From NCBI GenBank assembly GCA_937124525.1, contig CAKZLA010000437.1:1-13308 (forward strand): 13,308 nt of DNA, given 5' to 3'. The first letter of the stretch is position 1. Every line of letters begins with the position of its first letter. The notes beneath the pieces are model-generated. The model saw nothing but the letters and a program-made list of their open reading frames with translations, had not been told where the DNA came from and did not search any database. Origin of the DNA: an uncultured Desulfobacterium sp. GTDB taxonomy: Bacteria > Desulfobacterota > Desulfobacteria > Desulfobacterales > Desulfobacteraceae. Positions 1 through 7,700 of the stretch are shown here, in pieces. Position numbers and translations under genes: made by a program.

Positions 1-1087
1 CTGCTGCAATGTCAAAATGATGTTCCATGTTTTCAATGAGCCACATCAACGCTGCCGCCAGACCCAGATCGGCGATCACCGTGGGGGTTAAATCCCGGCA
101 CAGTCGTCGGACATTTTCAATGGTCATGTCTATGTACTGCACCATTTCTTCACATTCTTGTTTTGCGGCATGATCTTTGGAAGTAAGCCCTTCTTCCACC
201 ATGATCATTTTAAGCTTCATAACGGTGAGGGATTGCCCCACCTCGTCGTGGAGTTCTGTGGATATTCTTTTTCGTTCATCCTCCTGGGCCGTCAGCAGTT
301 GTGAATTGAGATAATGGAGTTGCTGTTCCGATGTTTGAAGGGTTTCCAGGTTTTTTTTCATCTCCTGGGCCATGGCATTGAATACCCGGGAGAGATTGCC
401 CATTTCATCGGTGCTTTTTATGGGAATTTGAATGTCCAGCTCGCCTTGTTTTACCATTTCCGCACCCTTTACAAGCAGCTGGAGGGGGTTAAAAATTTTT
501 CGTGTCATCACAACAATGAAGAACGAGATGAGTATGGACCCCCACAGGGCCATGCCCAGGAGATAATCCCTTGTTTTATTCAGTGACCCATAGATTTCGT
601 TGTAGGGGTCCGTTGCCACGATAAACCACCCCCAGGGTTCAAAATAGTCAAATTTTCCCAGATGTTTTTCCCCTTGCCAAGTATAGTTAAGTTCACCTTT
701 TTTTTGTTGTTGAACAAGGGAAAACCACGACGTCTGACCCATGAGGGTGCCAATGAGTTCCGGACTGGGATGGAACAGGATATTACCCTTTACATCAAGG
801 ATGTAAACGTAGCCATGCTCCCCGATTTGAATGGTGGCAAGCCCCTGCATGGCATCGTATTGTGCCTTGTGGGTCCCTGCATGGATGTTGGTGATGCCGT
901 ACATTCTCAGGAAGGTTTCCTGCTGGTGAACAACATTGACGGCCTCATCCAGACGGGTTTCCAGCCAGCGCTGGGCAATTTGGTGCAAAGCCTGCCGGGA
1001 AAGATGAAAGGTGACATAGGACCCCATGAGAAGGGCAACCAGAGCAATGGGCAGGGTGACCCCCAGTAGTTTGTGATGGATTTTCAT
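1..1087 (-). CDS. Membrane sensor histidine kinase, Cache-HAMP-HisKA_3 (NarL type), 3' end cut by window edge
   Basis: The first 362 codons are present; the reading frame is open to the left edge and the ATP-binding domain lies outside. A transmembrane helix at about residues 7-23 precedes an extracytoplasmic region of about 150 residues. That region has the single-Cache signature GYVYILDVKGNILFHP and a later WGWFIVATD. A second helix spans about 173-193. A HAMP linker follows (about 195-245), then a dimerisation/phosphoacceptor segment ERKRISTELHDEVGQS with the likely phosphorylated histidine at residue 280, typical of the HisKA_3 family. Kinases of this family usually phosphorylate a NarL/FixJ-type response regulator; none is visible here and it may lie beyond the left edge. 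The ATG overlaps the stop of the upstream solute-binding protein gene (ATGA, 1084-1087), so the two are probably co-transcribed and translationally coupled. The ligand is unknown. I infer that the binding protein presents a ligand to the Cache domain. Confidence 0.88.
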   Translation of the reverse strand, partial: MKIHHKLLGVTLPIALVALLMGSYVTFHLSRQALHQIAQRWLETRLDEAVNVVHQQETFLRMYGITNIHAGTHKAQYDAMQGLATIQIGEHGYVYILDVKGNILFHPSPELIGTLMGQTSWFSLVQQQKKGELNYTWQGEKHLGKFDYFEPWGWFIVATDPYNEIYGSLNKTRDYLLGMALWGSILISFFIVVMTRKIFNPLQLLVKGAEMVKQGELDIQIPIKSTDEMGNLSRVFNAMAQEMKKNLETLQTSEQQLHYLNSQLLTAQEDERKRISTELHDEVGQSLTVMKLKMIMVEEGLTSKDHAAKQECEEMVQYIDMTIENVRRLCRDLTPTVIADLGLAAALMWLIENMEHHFDIAA

Positions 1088-2748
1088 TGCAGGCTGTTCC
1101 TGTGGCGTTGAATACTTGTTTGCTCGGTGAACTGGGGGTAAAGGGCCATGGTGGAAATAATGGGGTGGCCATAGTCCACGGTGTCCCAGCGGACATAAAT
1201 TTGATTTTTGTGGTGAAGGGGATAGACCACCATATCTTCTAAAAGCTTTATCTGGGCATATTCCCACAGCTTGATTTGGCGGGAGGTGAACCGCTCCAGC
1301 CGGGCCGTTTCAATCAGTTGATCAATGCCTTTGTAATGGCTGAAGTTGGTGGCCGGGCTTTTCCCCGACGATATGGTGGCGCTGGAGTGAAAAAAACGGC
1401 TTAAAAATTCGTCGGTGTTGGGCCGAAATGCTTCGTAAATCACAATGGGATTAAAATCCTGGCGGATGAGGCGGTGCATGGTGGCATGGTCCACCAAGTG
1501 CAGGGTCATGGTGATATTGATGGCGGACAGCTGGGCCTGGAGGGTGTGATAGTTGTTGGAAAAAGAGCCCACCTCGGATACCACCACATCAATATTAAAT
1601 CCATGTTTTAATCCTGCCTCGTCCATCAATTGTTTTGCCCTGTTGAGGTTTGTGTCATAGTCCAGGCCCAAGGCCTTTATTTCTTGTTCCCTTAATCCAC
1701 CGGGCATATAAGGGGGAACAGGGGAAAAAACAGAATAAACCAGTCCCGGGCCAAAAGGGGCCAGGAACTGGTTGCGATCCACGGCATAGGCCACGGCCTT
1801 TCTCACCCGTATGTCGGAAAAAGGGGAGCTTGAGGTGTTAAAGTGGATGTTGACAGTTTCCGACACCCCGAAACTGTCCAGCCTGAGATCCTTTTTATCT
1901 TTGATCCGTTGCAGCCATCTGGCGTCGGTCTCTCCCACAATGACGTGCATTTTATTGTCCACAATGGCTGACAAACGTTGATCTGCATCGGGTAAAAAAT
2001 AAATGTCCACGCCGCCCAGAAGGGGTTTCCCACGGAAATAATCATCATGGGCATGAAGAAAAAGATGGTGGTCATCGGGGGGATTTATAAAGTAGAAGGG
2101 GCCGGTGCCCTTAAGGCGGAGCATGCCCCTTTCATCAACGGTCTCCTTGACAATGAATCCCCCGGCATAATTGGCCACCTTGGGAAGAAAGAGCAGGGGA
2201 GACTGGGGCGGGTCCACGGTGAACCTAAGGGTATGAGGTCCGGTGACCACCACGGAAATGCCCTCATACCCCCCGGCATAGGCCGATCGTTGGGGATCAG
2301 CCGCCTTGATAAAGGATTTACATACATCCAGGGCCGTTAATTTATCTGATGTTTCTCCGGGGAATCCCTGGAAAAAAATGTCTTTTTTTAATTTGAAGGT
2401 CCAGGTCTGTTTCCCCCGCACCATGACGGGCTCTGGGATTTCAACGGCCAGGTCCGGTTCCATCTGCCGGGAGTTGCCGGGCTTAAAACGAATGAGCCCG
2501 TTGTACACCATGTCCGCCAGGATTCTATCACTGGTGGAGGCGGCCTTGTGGGGATCCAGGGTGTTAAATTTTGATACATGGAGTCCCATGCGCAGGACGG
2601 GGCGGGCGGGGCTTATCTGGCTTGGGTGCTGTGGGGCTTTTTCTTCCTGGGTATCCCCTGTAGTTACAGGATAAGGGGATGCTCCCAAGCATAGCAGTAT
2701 AAAACATATGAGTGTTAAAATCTGCTTCAATAATCTCTCCAGAGTCAT
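1084..2748 (-). CDS. Family 5 extracellular solute-binding protein (oligopeptide/dipeptide type)
   Basis: The 554-residue product has a hydrophobic N-terminal export signal (about residues 8-23) and then the SBP_bac_5 fold. Family hallmarks include LDPHKAASTSDRILADMVYNGL, seen here as LDPH...DMVYNGLIRF, then WTFKLKKDIFF, the GTGPFYF turn, and DIRVRKAVAYAVDR before the second lobe. Length fits the OppA/DppA family. A weak lipobox-like LLC occurs in the signal, but the residue before Cys is Leu, so lipidation is doubtful. The start is uncertain. The ATG at 2748 has no clear ribosome site, whereas a TTG at 2730 sits 6 nt after GGAG and would give a compact signal peptide beginning MKQILTLICF. 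No permease or ATPase gene adjoins it; instead it overlaps a histidine kinase gene by 4 nt. I infer a ligand-capture role in signalling rather than bulk uptake, though it could also serve a transporter encoded elsewhere. Confidence 0.88.
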   Translation of the reverse strand: MTLERLLKQILTLICFILLCLGASPYPVTTGDTQEEKAPQHPSQISPARPVLRMGLHVSKFNTLDPHKAASTSDRILADMVYNGLIRFKPGNSRQMEPDLAVEIPEPVMVRGKQTWTFKLKKDIFFQGFPGETSDKLTALDVCKSFIKAADPQRSAYAGGYEGISVVVTGPHTLRFTVDPPQSPLLFLPKVANYAGGFIVKETVDERGMLRLKGTGPFYFINPPDDHHLFLHAHDDYFRGKPLLGGVDIYFLPDADQRLSAIVDNKMHVIVGETDARWLQRIKDKKDLRLDSFGVSETVNIHFNTSSSPFSDIRVRKAVAYAVDRNQFLAPFGPGLVYSVFSPVPPYMPGGLREQEIKALGLDYDTNLNRAKQLMDEAGLKHGFNIDVVVSEVGSFSNNYHTLQAQLSAINITMTLHLVDHATMHRLIRQDFNPIVIYEAFRPNTDEFLSRFFHSSATISSGKSPATNFSHYKGIDQLIETARLERFTSRQIKLWEYAQIKLLEDMVVYPLHHKNQIYVRWDTVDYGHPIISTMALYPQFTEQTSIQRHRNSLQ

Positions 2749-2753
2749 AAATT

Positions 2754-2782
2754 ATCATAATCGATGGAACGGCCACGGACAG
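2754..2782 (-). promoter_or_regulatory. Possible sigma-70 promoter for the binding protein-kinase pair
   Basis: On the minus strand CTGTCC (2777-2782) is followed after 17 bp by TATGAT (2754-2759). The -10 matches 5 of 6 consensus bases and the -35 only 3 of 6. Transcription would begin close to the ATG at 2748, leaving almost no leader. That would favour the TTG at 2730, preceded by GGAGAG, as the true start. Weak evidence, from sequence only. Confidence 0.3.
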
Positions 2783-2797
2783 GCTTCAACAGACCAT

Positions 2798-2813
2798 GGG
2801 GACTAAATTTGCA
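2798..2813 (+). promoter_or_regulatory. Candidate sigma-54 (-24/-12) promoter upstream of the MBL hydrolase
   Basis: GGGGAC-TAAAT-TTGCA has the invariant GG and GC separated by exactly 10 bases and a perfect TTGCA -12 element. The -24 block differs from TGGCAC at two positions. Transcription would start near 2824, giving a leader of about 55 nt to the preferred ATG at 2879. A short motif like this can occur by chance, so confidence is modest. Confidence 0.3.
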
Positions 2814-2878
2814 TTATGATGGTTTCTATGCAAAAATCAACCGCAGTTTTGAAATTAATCGTATTATGGGAGGAGATA

Positions 2879-3565
2879 ATGAAGATAGTTCAGATGCTGT
2901 CCCGGGATGGTTGGGCTAATTATTCCTATGCAGTGGTGGGACAGAATAAAAAGGCCTGGTGCGTGGACCCCTGGGACGGGAAAGATGTCTATGATCAACT
3001 GGATGGACAGTCCATAACCATTGAGGGGATTATCAACACCCATACGCACCCGGATCATACCCGGGGCAATGACGAGCTGGCAAGGCTTTCGGGTGCCCCC
3101 ATCCTGTCCCGGAAGACGCTTCTGGAAAAAACTCTTATCCCCCTGGATATTCACACTACCATTGAGGTGAAAGCCGCCAACGGACACACCATGGATCATC
3201 TTGTGTTTCTGCTGTGGGAACGGGGCGTCCTCACCGGTATTATCTCCGGGGATGTGCTGTTTAACTTTGGGGTGGGAAACTGCAAAAACGGTGGGGATGT
3301 GGCAACATTGTTCCAAACCATCCAGACCTTTAACGATCTGCTTCCCGATGATTGCATCCTTTATCCCGGCCATGATTACATGGAGACCAACCTGGGATTT
3401 GCCATGGCCAATGGGGTTGAAAAGGCAAGTGTGTTCATGTCTCAATTTGAAGACTGGGCCGGTAAAAATACCACCATGGGCCTTGAACGGGAAATCAATC
3501 CCTTTCTCCAGGCCCAGACCCTTGAAGAATTCAGTGCATTGAGGGCATTGCGGGACAAATGGTAA
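2879..3565 (+). CDS. Glyoxalase II-like metallo-beta-lactamase-fold hydrolase
   Basis: Predicted cytoplasmic zinc hydrolase of 228 residues. The start is placed at the ATG at 2879 because GGGAGG lies 5-6 nt upstream. An in-frame ATG at 2816 would add 21 residues but lacks a ribosome site and falls before the possible sigma-54 start point. The full di-metal ligand set of the hydroxyacylglutathione hydrolase family is visible: THTHPDH (His55, His57, Asp59, His60), His103 in NGHTMDH, Asp125 in SGDVLF, and His165 in YPGHDY. The C-terminus NPFLQAQTLEEFSALRALRDKW-like tail (NPFL...LRALRDKW) resembles the glyoxalase II C-terminal helix. The family hydrolyses thioesters such as S-lactoylglutathione. 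In an anaerobe that may lack glutathione, another thiol ester is possible, so I do not assign gloB. It is divergent from the solute-binding protein gene with a 130 bp gap. Confidence 0.85.
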   Translation: MKIVQMLSRDGWANYSYAVVGQNKKAWCVDPWDGKDVYDQLDGQSITIEGIINTHTHPDHTRGNDELARLSGAPILSRKTLLEKTLIPLDIHTTIEVKAANGHTMDHLVFLLWERGVLTGIISGDVLFNFGVGNCKNGGDVATLFQTIQTFNDLLPDDCILYPGHDYMETNLGFAMANGVEKASVFMSQFEDWAGKNTTMGLEREINPFLQAQTLEEFSALRALRDKW

Positions 3566-3858
3566 TCGCAATTGGGGTCAGGCTTGGCTTATGGGTGGTC
3601 TTCCCAATAAAACAAGACTGGCCCCGTTCAGCTACGCTTAATCTCGAAAATTGAATTATCCATGAAATCGTTTCCCTTGCCCGATCCCGTTTCCCGGGAA
3701 CTTCTCTTCCACAGGCTGTTAGGAGCTTGATTCTAATTTCCTTCACCGCCTGTTAACGTCAGCCATGAAAGCCCCCCATAATCCCCGGCGATAAATCAGA
3801 GGAGGACGATTTCGACGAAGATGATTTCTTTGATAGATAAAACCCGGAGGTTCGGTTG
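3566..3858. other. Intergenic region with probable remnant sequence
   Basis: No intact gene is seen in this 293 bp stretch. Just after the hydrolase stop is GGGGTCAGGCTT (3576-3587), a string I associate with repeat or transposase-flanking sequence in proteobacteria; that is recollection, not a search result. A short open tail at 3769-3840 is described separately. Between 3843 and 3858 the minus strand reads AACC...GGGTTTT, which might form a weak terminator for the antitoxin gene, but the stem is only about 4 bp. Confidence 0.4.
3769..3840 (+). pseudogene. Possible remnant of a coding 3' end with a strongly acidic tail
   Basis: The frame after a TGA at 3766 stays open for 23 codons to a TAA at 3838-3840. 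It ends SEEDDFDEDDFFDR, a composition typical of a real acidic protein C-terminus rather than random sequence. There is no start codon and the upstream frame is blocked, so it could be the tail of a decayed gene. The parent family is not recognisable. It may also be coincidence. Confidence 0.2.
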
Positions 3859-4224
3859 TCATTGTTCCTGAAGGAATACAAGGGGTGAGACATTGAATTT
3901 ATCACTTAGTTTTTTGATTTGACTGATATTTAAAGCCCTTTTGATTTTTAATACTTCAGACACGACACCCTGACTTCCAATTTCCGGAAGTTCAGATTGT
4001 TTTAAATTGTGTTCGTTCATCAAATAAAGCAATAATTCCACAGGAGAGCCATGTACATGCGGAATATTTTTATTTTCATAGGTTTCTATCAAGTTACCAA
4101 GGGTTTCCATCAAGGAGGATAACGGGTGATTTTCATATTCACCCACCTCATCTATCAAATGATCCAGCATGGAAACAAGATATTCATATTCTGATTCAGA
4201 ATGAGGGATGGAAAAAACGAACAT
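3859..4224 (-). CDS. HigA-type antitoxin / XRE-like helix-turn-helix regulator (COG5499 type), apparently without toxin
   Basis: The 121-residue product matches the layout of COG5499 antitoxins. It has an N-terminal acidic helical part (SESEYEYLVSMLDHLIDEV, then ETLGNLIETYENKNIP) and a C-terminal helix-turn-helix at about residues 58-118. The HTH core is GSPVELLLYLMNEHNLKQSEL, read as PVELLLYLM...KQSELPEIGSQGVVSEVLKIKRALN, with the usual SEVL.IKR.L recognition segment. Such proteins neutralise HigB-type mRNA interferases and repress their own promoter. In these operons the toxin gene normally precedes the antitoxin. Here the upstream minus-strand DNA (4225-4480) shows no HigB-like protein, so this is probably an orphan antitoxin or a free regulator. 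The ATG at 4224 has a poor ribosome site (ACAAAG). The region is more AT-rich than its neighbours, which fits an acquired module. Confidence 0.75.
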   Translation of the reverse strand: MFVFSIPHSESEYEYLVSMLDHLIDEVGEYENHPLSSLMETLGNLIETYENKNIPHVHGSPVELLLYLMNEHNLKQSELPEIGSQGVVSEVLKIKRALNISQIKKLSDKFNVSPLVFLQEQ

Positions 4225-4651
4225 CTTTGTGGCACGATTTTTAAAATGAATAATGTCAAGTACAAATATAGTCTCACAAAAATTTGAACATCGAGTGTTA
4301 GGGCGTTCATGATAATAAAACTACCCTCCCATTTTGCTATTATTCGTTTATATTTGTGTTTTTTATTGATCAACATAAATGTAATTTGTATGGTGCTAAC
4401 AATGCAATAATGTCTTTATTTGATTGGGCTTAGAAAAATTGTACCCAATAATTTTAAATTTGCTGATTTTTATAACTCGCTGAATTTATTAATGCCAAAA
4501 GTCGGTGGTGGAGTCTATAAATACTTACCATCCCAGGCACTGTCAGGATAAAAAAATTGGATCATCGCGTGTCGAAAGATTCAGGTGTCAATACAAAAGT
4601 ATGCCCCCCACCCTCCCAGAATGGGCCTGCAAAACTGAATCATTGAGGTTG

Positions 4652-4667
4652 TGGTACATTCATTGCT
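4652..4667 (+). promoter_or_regulatory. Sigma-54 (-24/-12) promoter for the Amt-GGDEF-EAL gene
   Basis: TGGTACATTCATTGCT matches TGGCAC-N5-TTGCW with a single mismatch in the -24 block (C to T). GG (4653-4654) and GC (4665-4666) are separated by exactly 10 bases and the -12 element TTGCT is perfect. Transcription would start near 4678, 6 nt before the ATG at 4684 and about 75 nt before the ATG at 4753 that carries a ribosome site. This supports the later start. Sigma-54 control is the classical mode for nitrogen-assimilation genes, in keeping with an ammonium transporter domain. An activator site was not found by eye. Confidence 0.6.
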
Positions 4668-4682
4668 TTATTAAAAAGCAAT
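4662..4682. repeat. Inverted repeat overlapping the -12 element and transcription start
   Basis: ATTGCTTT and AAAGCAAT form a perfect 8 bp palindrome around a 5 nt spacer. The left half covers the GC of the -12 element and the right half covers the expected start point. It could be an operator or simply a chance AT-rich palindrome. Confidence 0.4.
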
Positions 4683-4752
4683 AATGGTGGTGGTTTGTGA
4701 AATATTTCATACAAACGTTGGTTTAATGAATCCCACAAAAAAAAGGAATTTG

Positions 4753-7700
4753 ATGATCATGGGCAGTTCTGTTCTGGATAATTTATGGGTGATTGTTTCA
4801 TCAGTCCTTGTTTTTTTAATGCAACCGGGATTTATGTGCCTTGAATCGGGTTTGACCCGATCCAAAAACAGCATCAATGTGGCCATCAAGAATCTTGCGG
4901 ATTTTGTTTTTTCCGTCATGGGATTCTGGCTCCTGGGGTTTGGTTTGATGTTTGGGGCTTCCCAGTCTGGAATCATCGGAATTTCAGGATTTATGGCTGA
5001 TTTTGGCGATGATTTTCAGCTTTCCTCTTTTTTTCTTTTCCAGACCATGTTCTGTGGTACTGCCACCACCATTTTTTCCGGTGCAGTGGCGGAACGCATG
5101 CGCTTTTCCTCCTATCTAATTATTGTGCTGCTGCTGTCTGTTTTTATTTATCCTATTTTTGGCCATTGGGCATGGAATGGGATTGATTCAGGAAATCCTG
5201 GCGGATGGCTTGGTGCCTCTGGATTCATTGACTTTGCCGGTTCCACCGTGGTTCACAGTGTGGGCGGATGGGTGGCATTGGCCACTCTTCTTGTGGTGGG
5301 ACCCCGGAAGGGAAGATTTGATGGGGATGGAAAACCCGTGGAGATCCACGGCAGCAATCTGCCTCTCTCTGTGCTGGGCACTCTTTTACTGTGGATCGGC
5401 TGGATCGGCTTTAACGGAGGAAGTACTTTGGCCATTGATCAGAGTGTACCGGGAATTATCGTCAACACAGTTATGGCAGGGGCTTCAGGGGCTGTATTTG
5501 CACTGTTTGCAGGTTTTCTTTATAATCGTGTTGCAAAAACATCTTATCTTATCAACGGGTCCCTCGGAGGTCTTGTGGCAGTGACGGCATGCTGTCATTG
5601 CGTGAGCATTCCCCAAGCCATTCTAATAGGTGCTGTTGCCGGTGGTGTCTGTCTTTTGGTGGAAGAGGTTCTGCTTTATTATGGTATTGATGATGCCGTT
5701 GGTGCCGTTCCCGTGCACCTGGGGTGTGGTATCTGGGGAACCCTTGCCGTTGCCCTTTTGGGAAAACCTTCGATTCTCCATACAGGTCTGGATTTTTACT
5801 CCCAGTTAGTGGTGCAGGTGGAAGGCATTGCCGCGGCCTTTGTGCTGTCCTTTGTGATCCCTTTGTTTATTATTCGCAGGATTGACCGGATAATGCCGCT
5901 GCGGGTTTCATCCCACAGTGAGGAAATCGGTTTGAATATCTCCGAGCATGGGGCAAAGACCGAAACAGCTGACTTTTTTAGAATCATGCAGCTCCAGGAG
6001 GAGACCGGAGATCTTTCACTTCGGGTACCGGTGGATCCCTTTACCGATACAGGTGTCATTGCCGCAAGATATAATAAGGTGATGGCAGCCCTTCAGAATG
6101 CCATTGCCGGTACCGAAGCCATTGTTTCCGGGGCAAAGGCTGCGATTATCACCTTTGCCGGGGATGATTTCAGGGTGATGAGCATGAATCCAAGCGGGTG
6201 TGCCATGTTTGGGTACGATGGCACCAATGAGGTGTTTTCCAGATTGCGTATGAACCATCTCATTGACACCGATTCAAGGTGTTTCAGAGATGGTGGAGAA
6301 AATTCATTGAACAACGAGAGCAAAGAAAGCAATAATTCGGCGGATACCGGCCGAAAAAACCATGGAGACATGACTTCTTTGATGAAAACTCTTCTTTCAG
6401 GATGTCGTATGGAGATCACGGGGAAAAAACAGAATGGAGAGACATTTCCCATGGATGCCGTGGTGACCCGGGCCGTTGTGGGAGATGAGTCCTTTCATGT
6501 GGGTATTTTTAGAGATATCACCGTTCCCAGGCAGAAAGAAGAAGAGATATCAAGGCAGAAAGCCTATTTTCAACAGTTGTTTGATGGGTCCCCCCAGGCA
6601 GTTATTTCCACGGATATCCATGGAAATATTATTCGGGTTAACAGGGGTTTTGAGCTTCTTTTCGGATATTTGGCCCATGAAATTTCCCATCAAGAGAACT
6701 ACCGTATCATTGTTCCAGATGACCTGCTTCTGGAAATGACAAGCATTCGCCAAACCATTCTTTCCGGTAATACCGTCCACAAGGAGACCAGGAGAAAACA
6801 TCGTAAAGGCAGGACCATCCCTGTGTCACTTCTGGGGTTTCCCATATTGATCAACGGGAGGGTTGAAGGACTTTTTTTCGTCTATCAGGATATTACCCTG
6901 AGAAAAGAACTGGAGGATCAGCTCTATCGCAAGGCCTTTTATGACAGTCTCACAGGGGTTCCCAACAGAATTCTTTTCATGGAGCGCCTGGGCCAGGCTG
7001 TGGCCCGGCAGAGGCGTAAACCCAATTTTCACTTTGCTGTATTCATGATTGATCTGGATCGATTTAAATGGGTCAATGACACATTGGGTCATTCTGCCGG
7101 AGACATACTTCTGGAAAAAACAGCCCAGCGCTTTCTCACCTGTGTCCGTTCCATGGACACCGTTGCCCGCATTGGTGGTGATGAATTTGCCGTTCTCCTG
7201 GAAGATATCGGTGATTCAAAGGAAATTATGTACATTGCCAAGCGAATGAAGGAGCAGGCGGCAGCGGTTTTTAATATCAATGGCAATGATGTGTCCATCA
7301 GCTCCAGTATTGGTATTGTGATCAATACTGCCCTTTATAACAAATCAGAAGATATTTTAAGGGATGCCGATATTGCCATGTACCGTGCCAAAGTCATGGG
7401 AAAATCCAGATGCAAGGTGTTCAGCAGAAAGCTCCACAAAATAACCCACGATGCCCTGCAACTTGAAAATGACCTGAGAGAGGTGGTGGATCGCAATGAA
7501 CTGGTTCTCTATTATCAACCCCAGGTGTGTGCAAAAACGGAAAAAATAAGAGGCTTTGAGGCGCTTTTGCGCTGGAATCATCCCCAAAGGGGTCTAATTT
7601 CTCCAGATGCATTTATTCCCCTGGCCGAAGACACTGGATTGATCATTCCCATTGGGCAATGGGTAATCCAACAGGCATGCCGTCAGCTGAAAATATGGCA

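Larger units (their letters stand above)
4225..4752. other. AT-rich intergenic region ahead of the Amt fusion gene
   Basis: No convincing gene is seen in 528 bp. A 73-codon minus-strand frame (4155-4376) overlaps the antitoxin gene and does not resemble HigB. The right end holds a sigma-54-type promoter (4652-4667) overlapped by an 8 bp inverted repeat (4662-4682). A pyrimidine block at 4601-4617 (CCCCCCACCCTCCC) gives a G-rich minus strand. I found no clear NtrC-type TGCAC...GTGCA site. Confidence 0.5.

Noticed and set aside
2864..3571. 235-codon minus-strand frame opposite the MBL hydrolase
   Set aside because: The plus strand has all zinc ligands and a good ribosome site; the antisense protein shows no recognisable motif.
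4155..4376. 73-codon minus-strand frame upstream of the antitoxin as a HigB toxin
   Set aside because: It lacks the HigB-type pattern near its end (a THxEYDK-like stretch), overlaps the antitoxin in another frame and is mostly AT-rich hydrophobic sequence.
4601..4617. G-quadruplex on the minus strand
   Set aside because: The run is GGGAGGGTGGGGGG, with only three clearly separated G tracts, so a three-tetrad fold is not supported.
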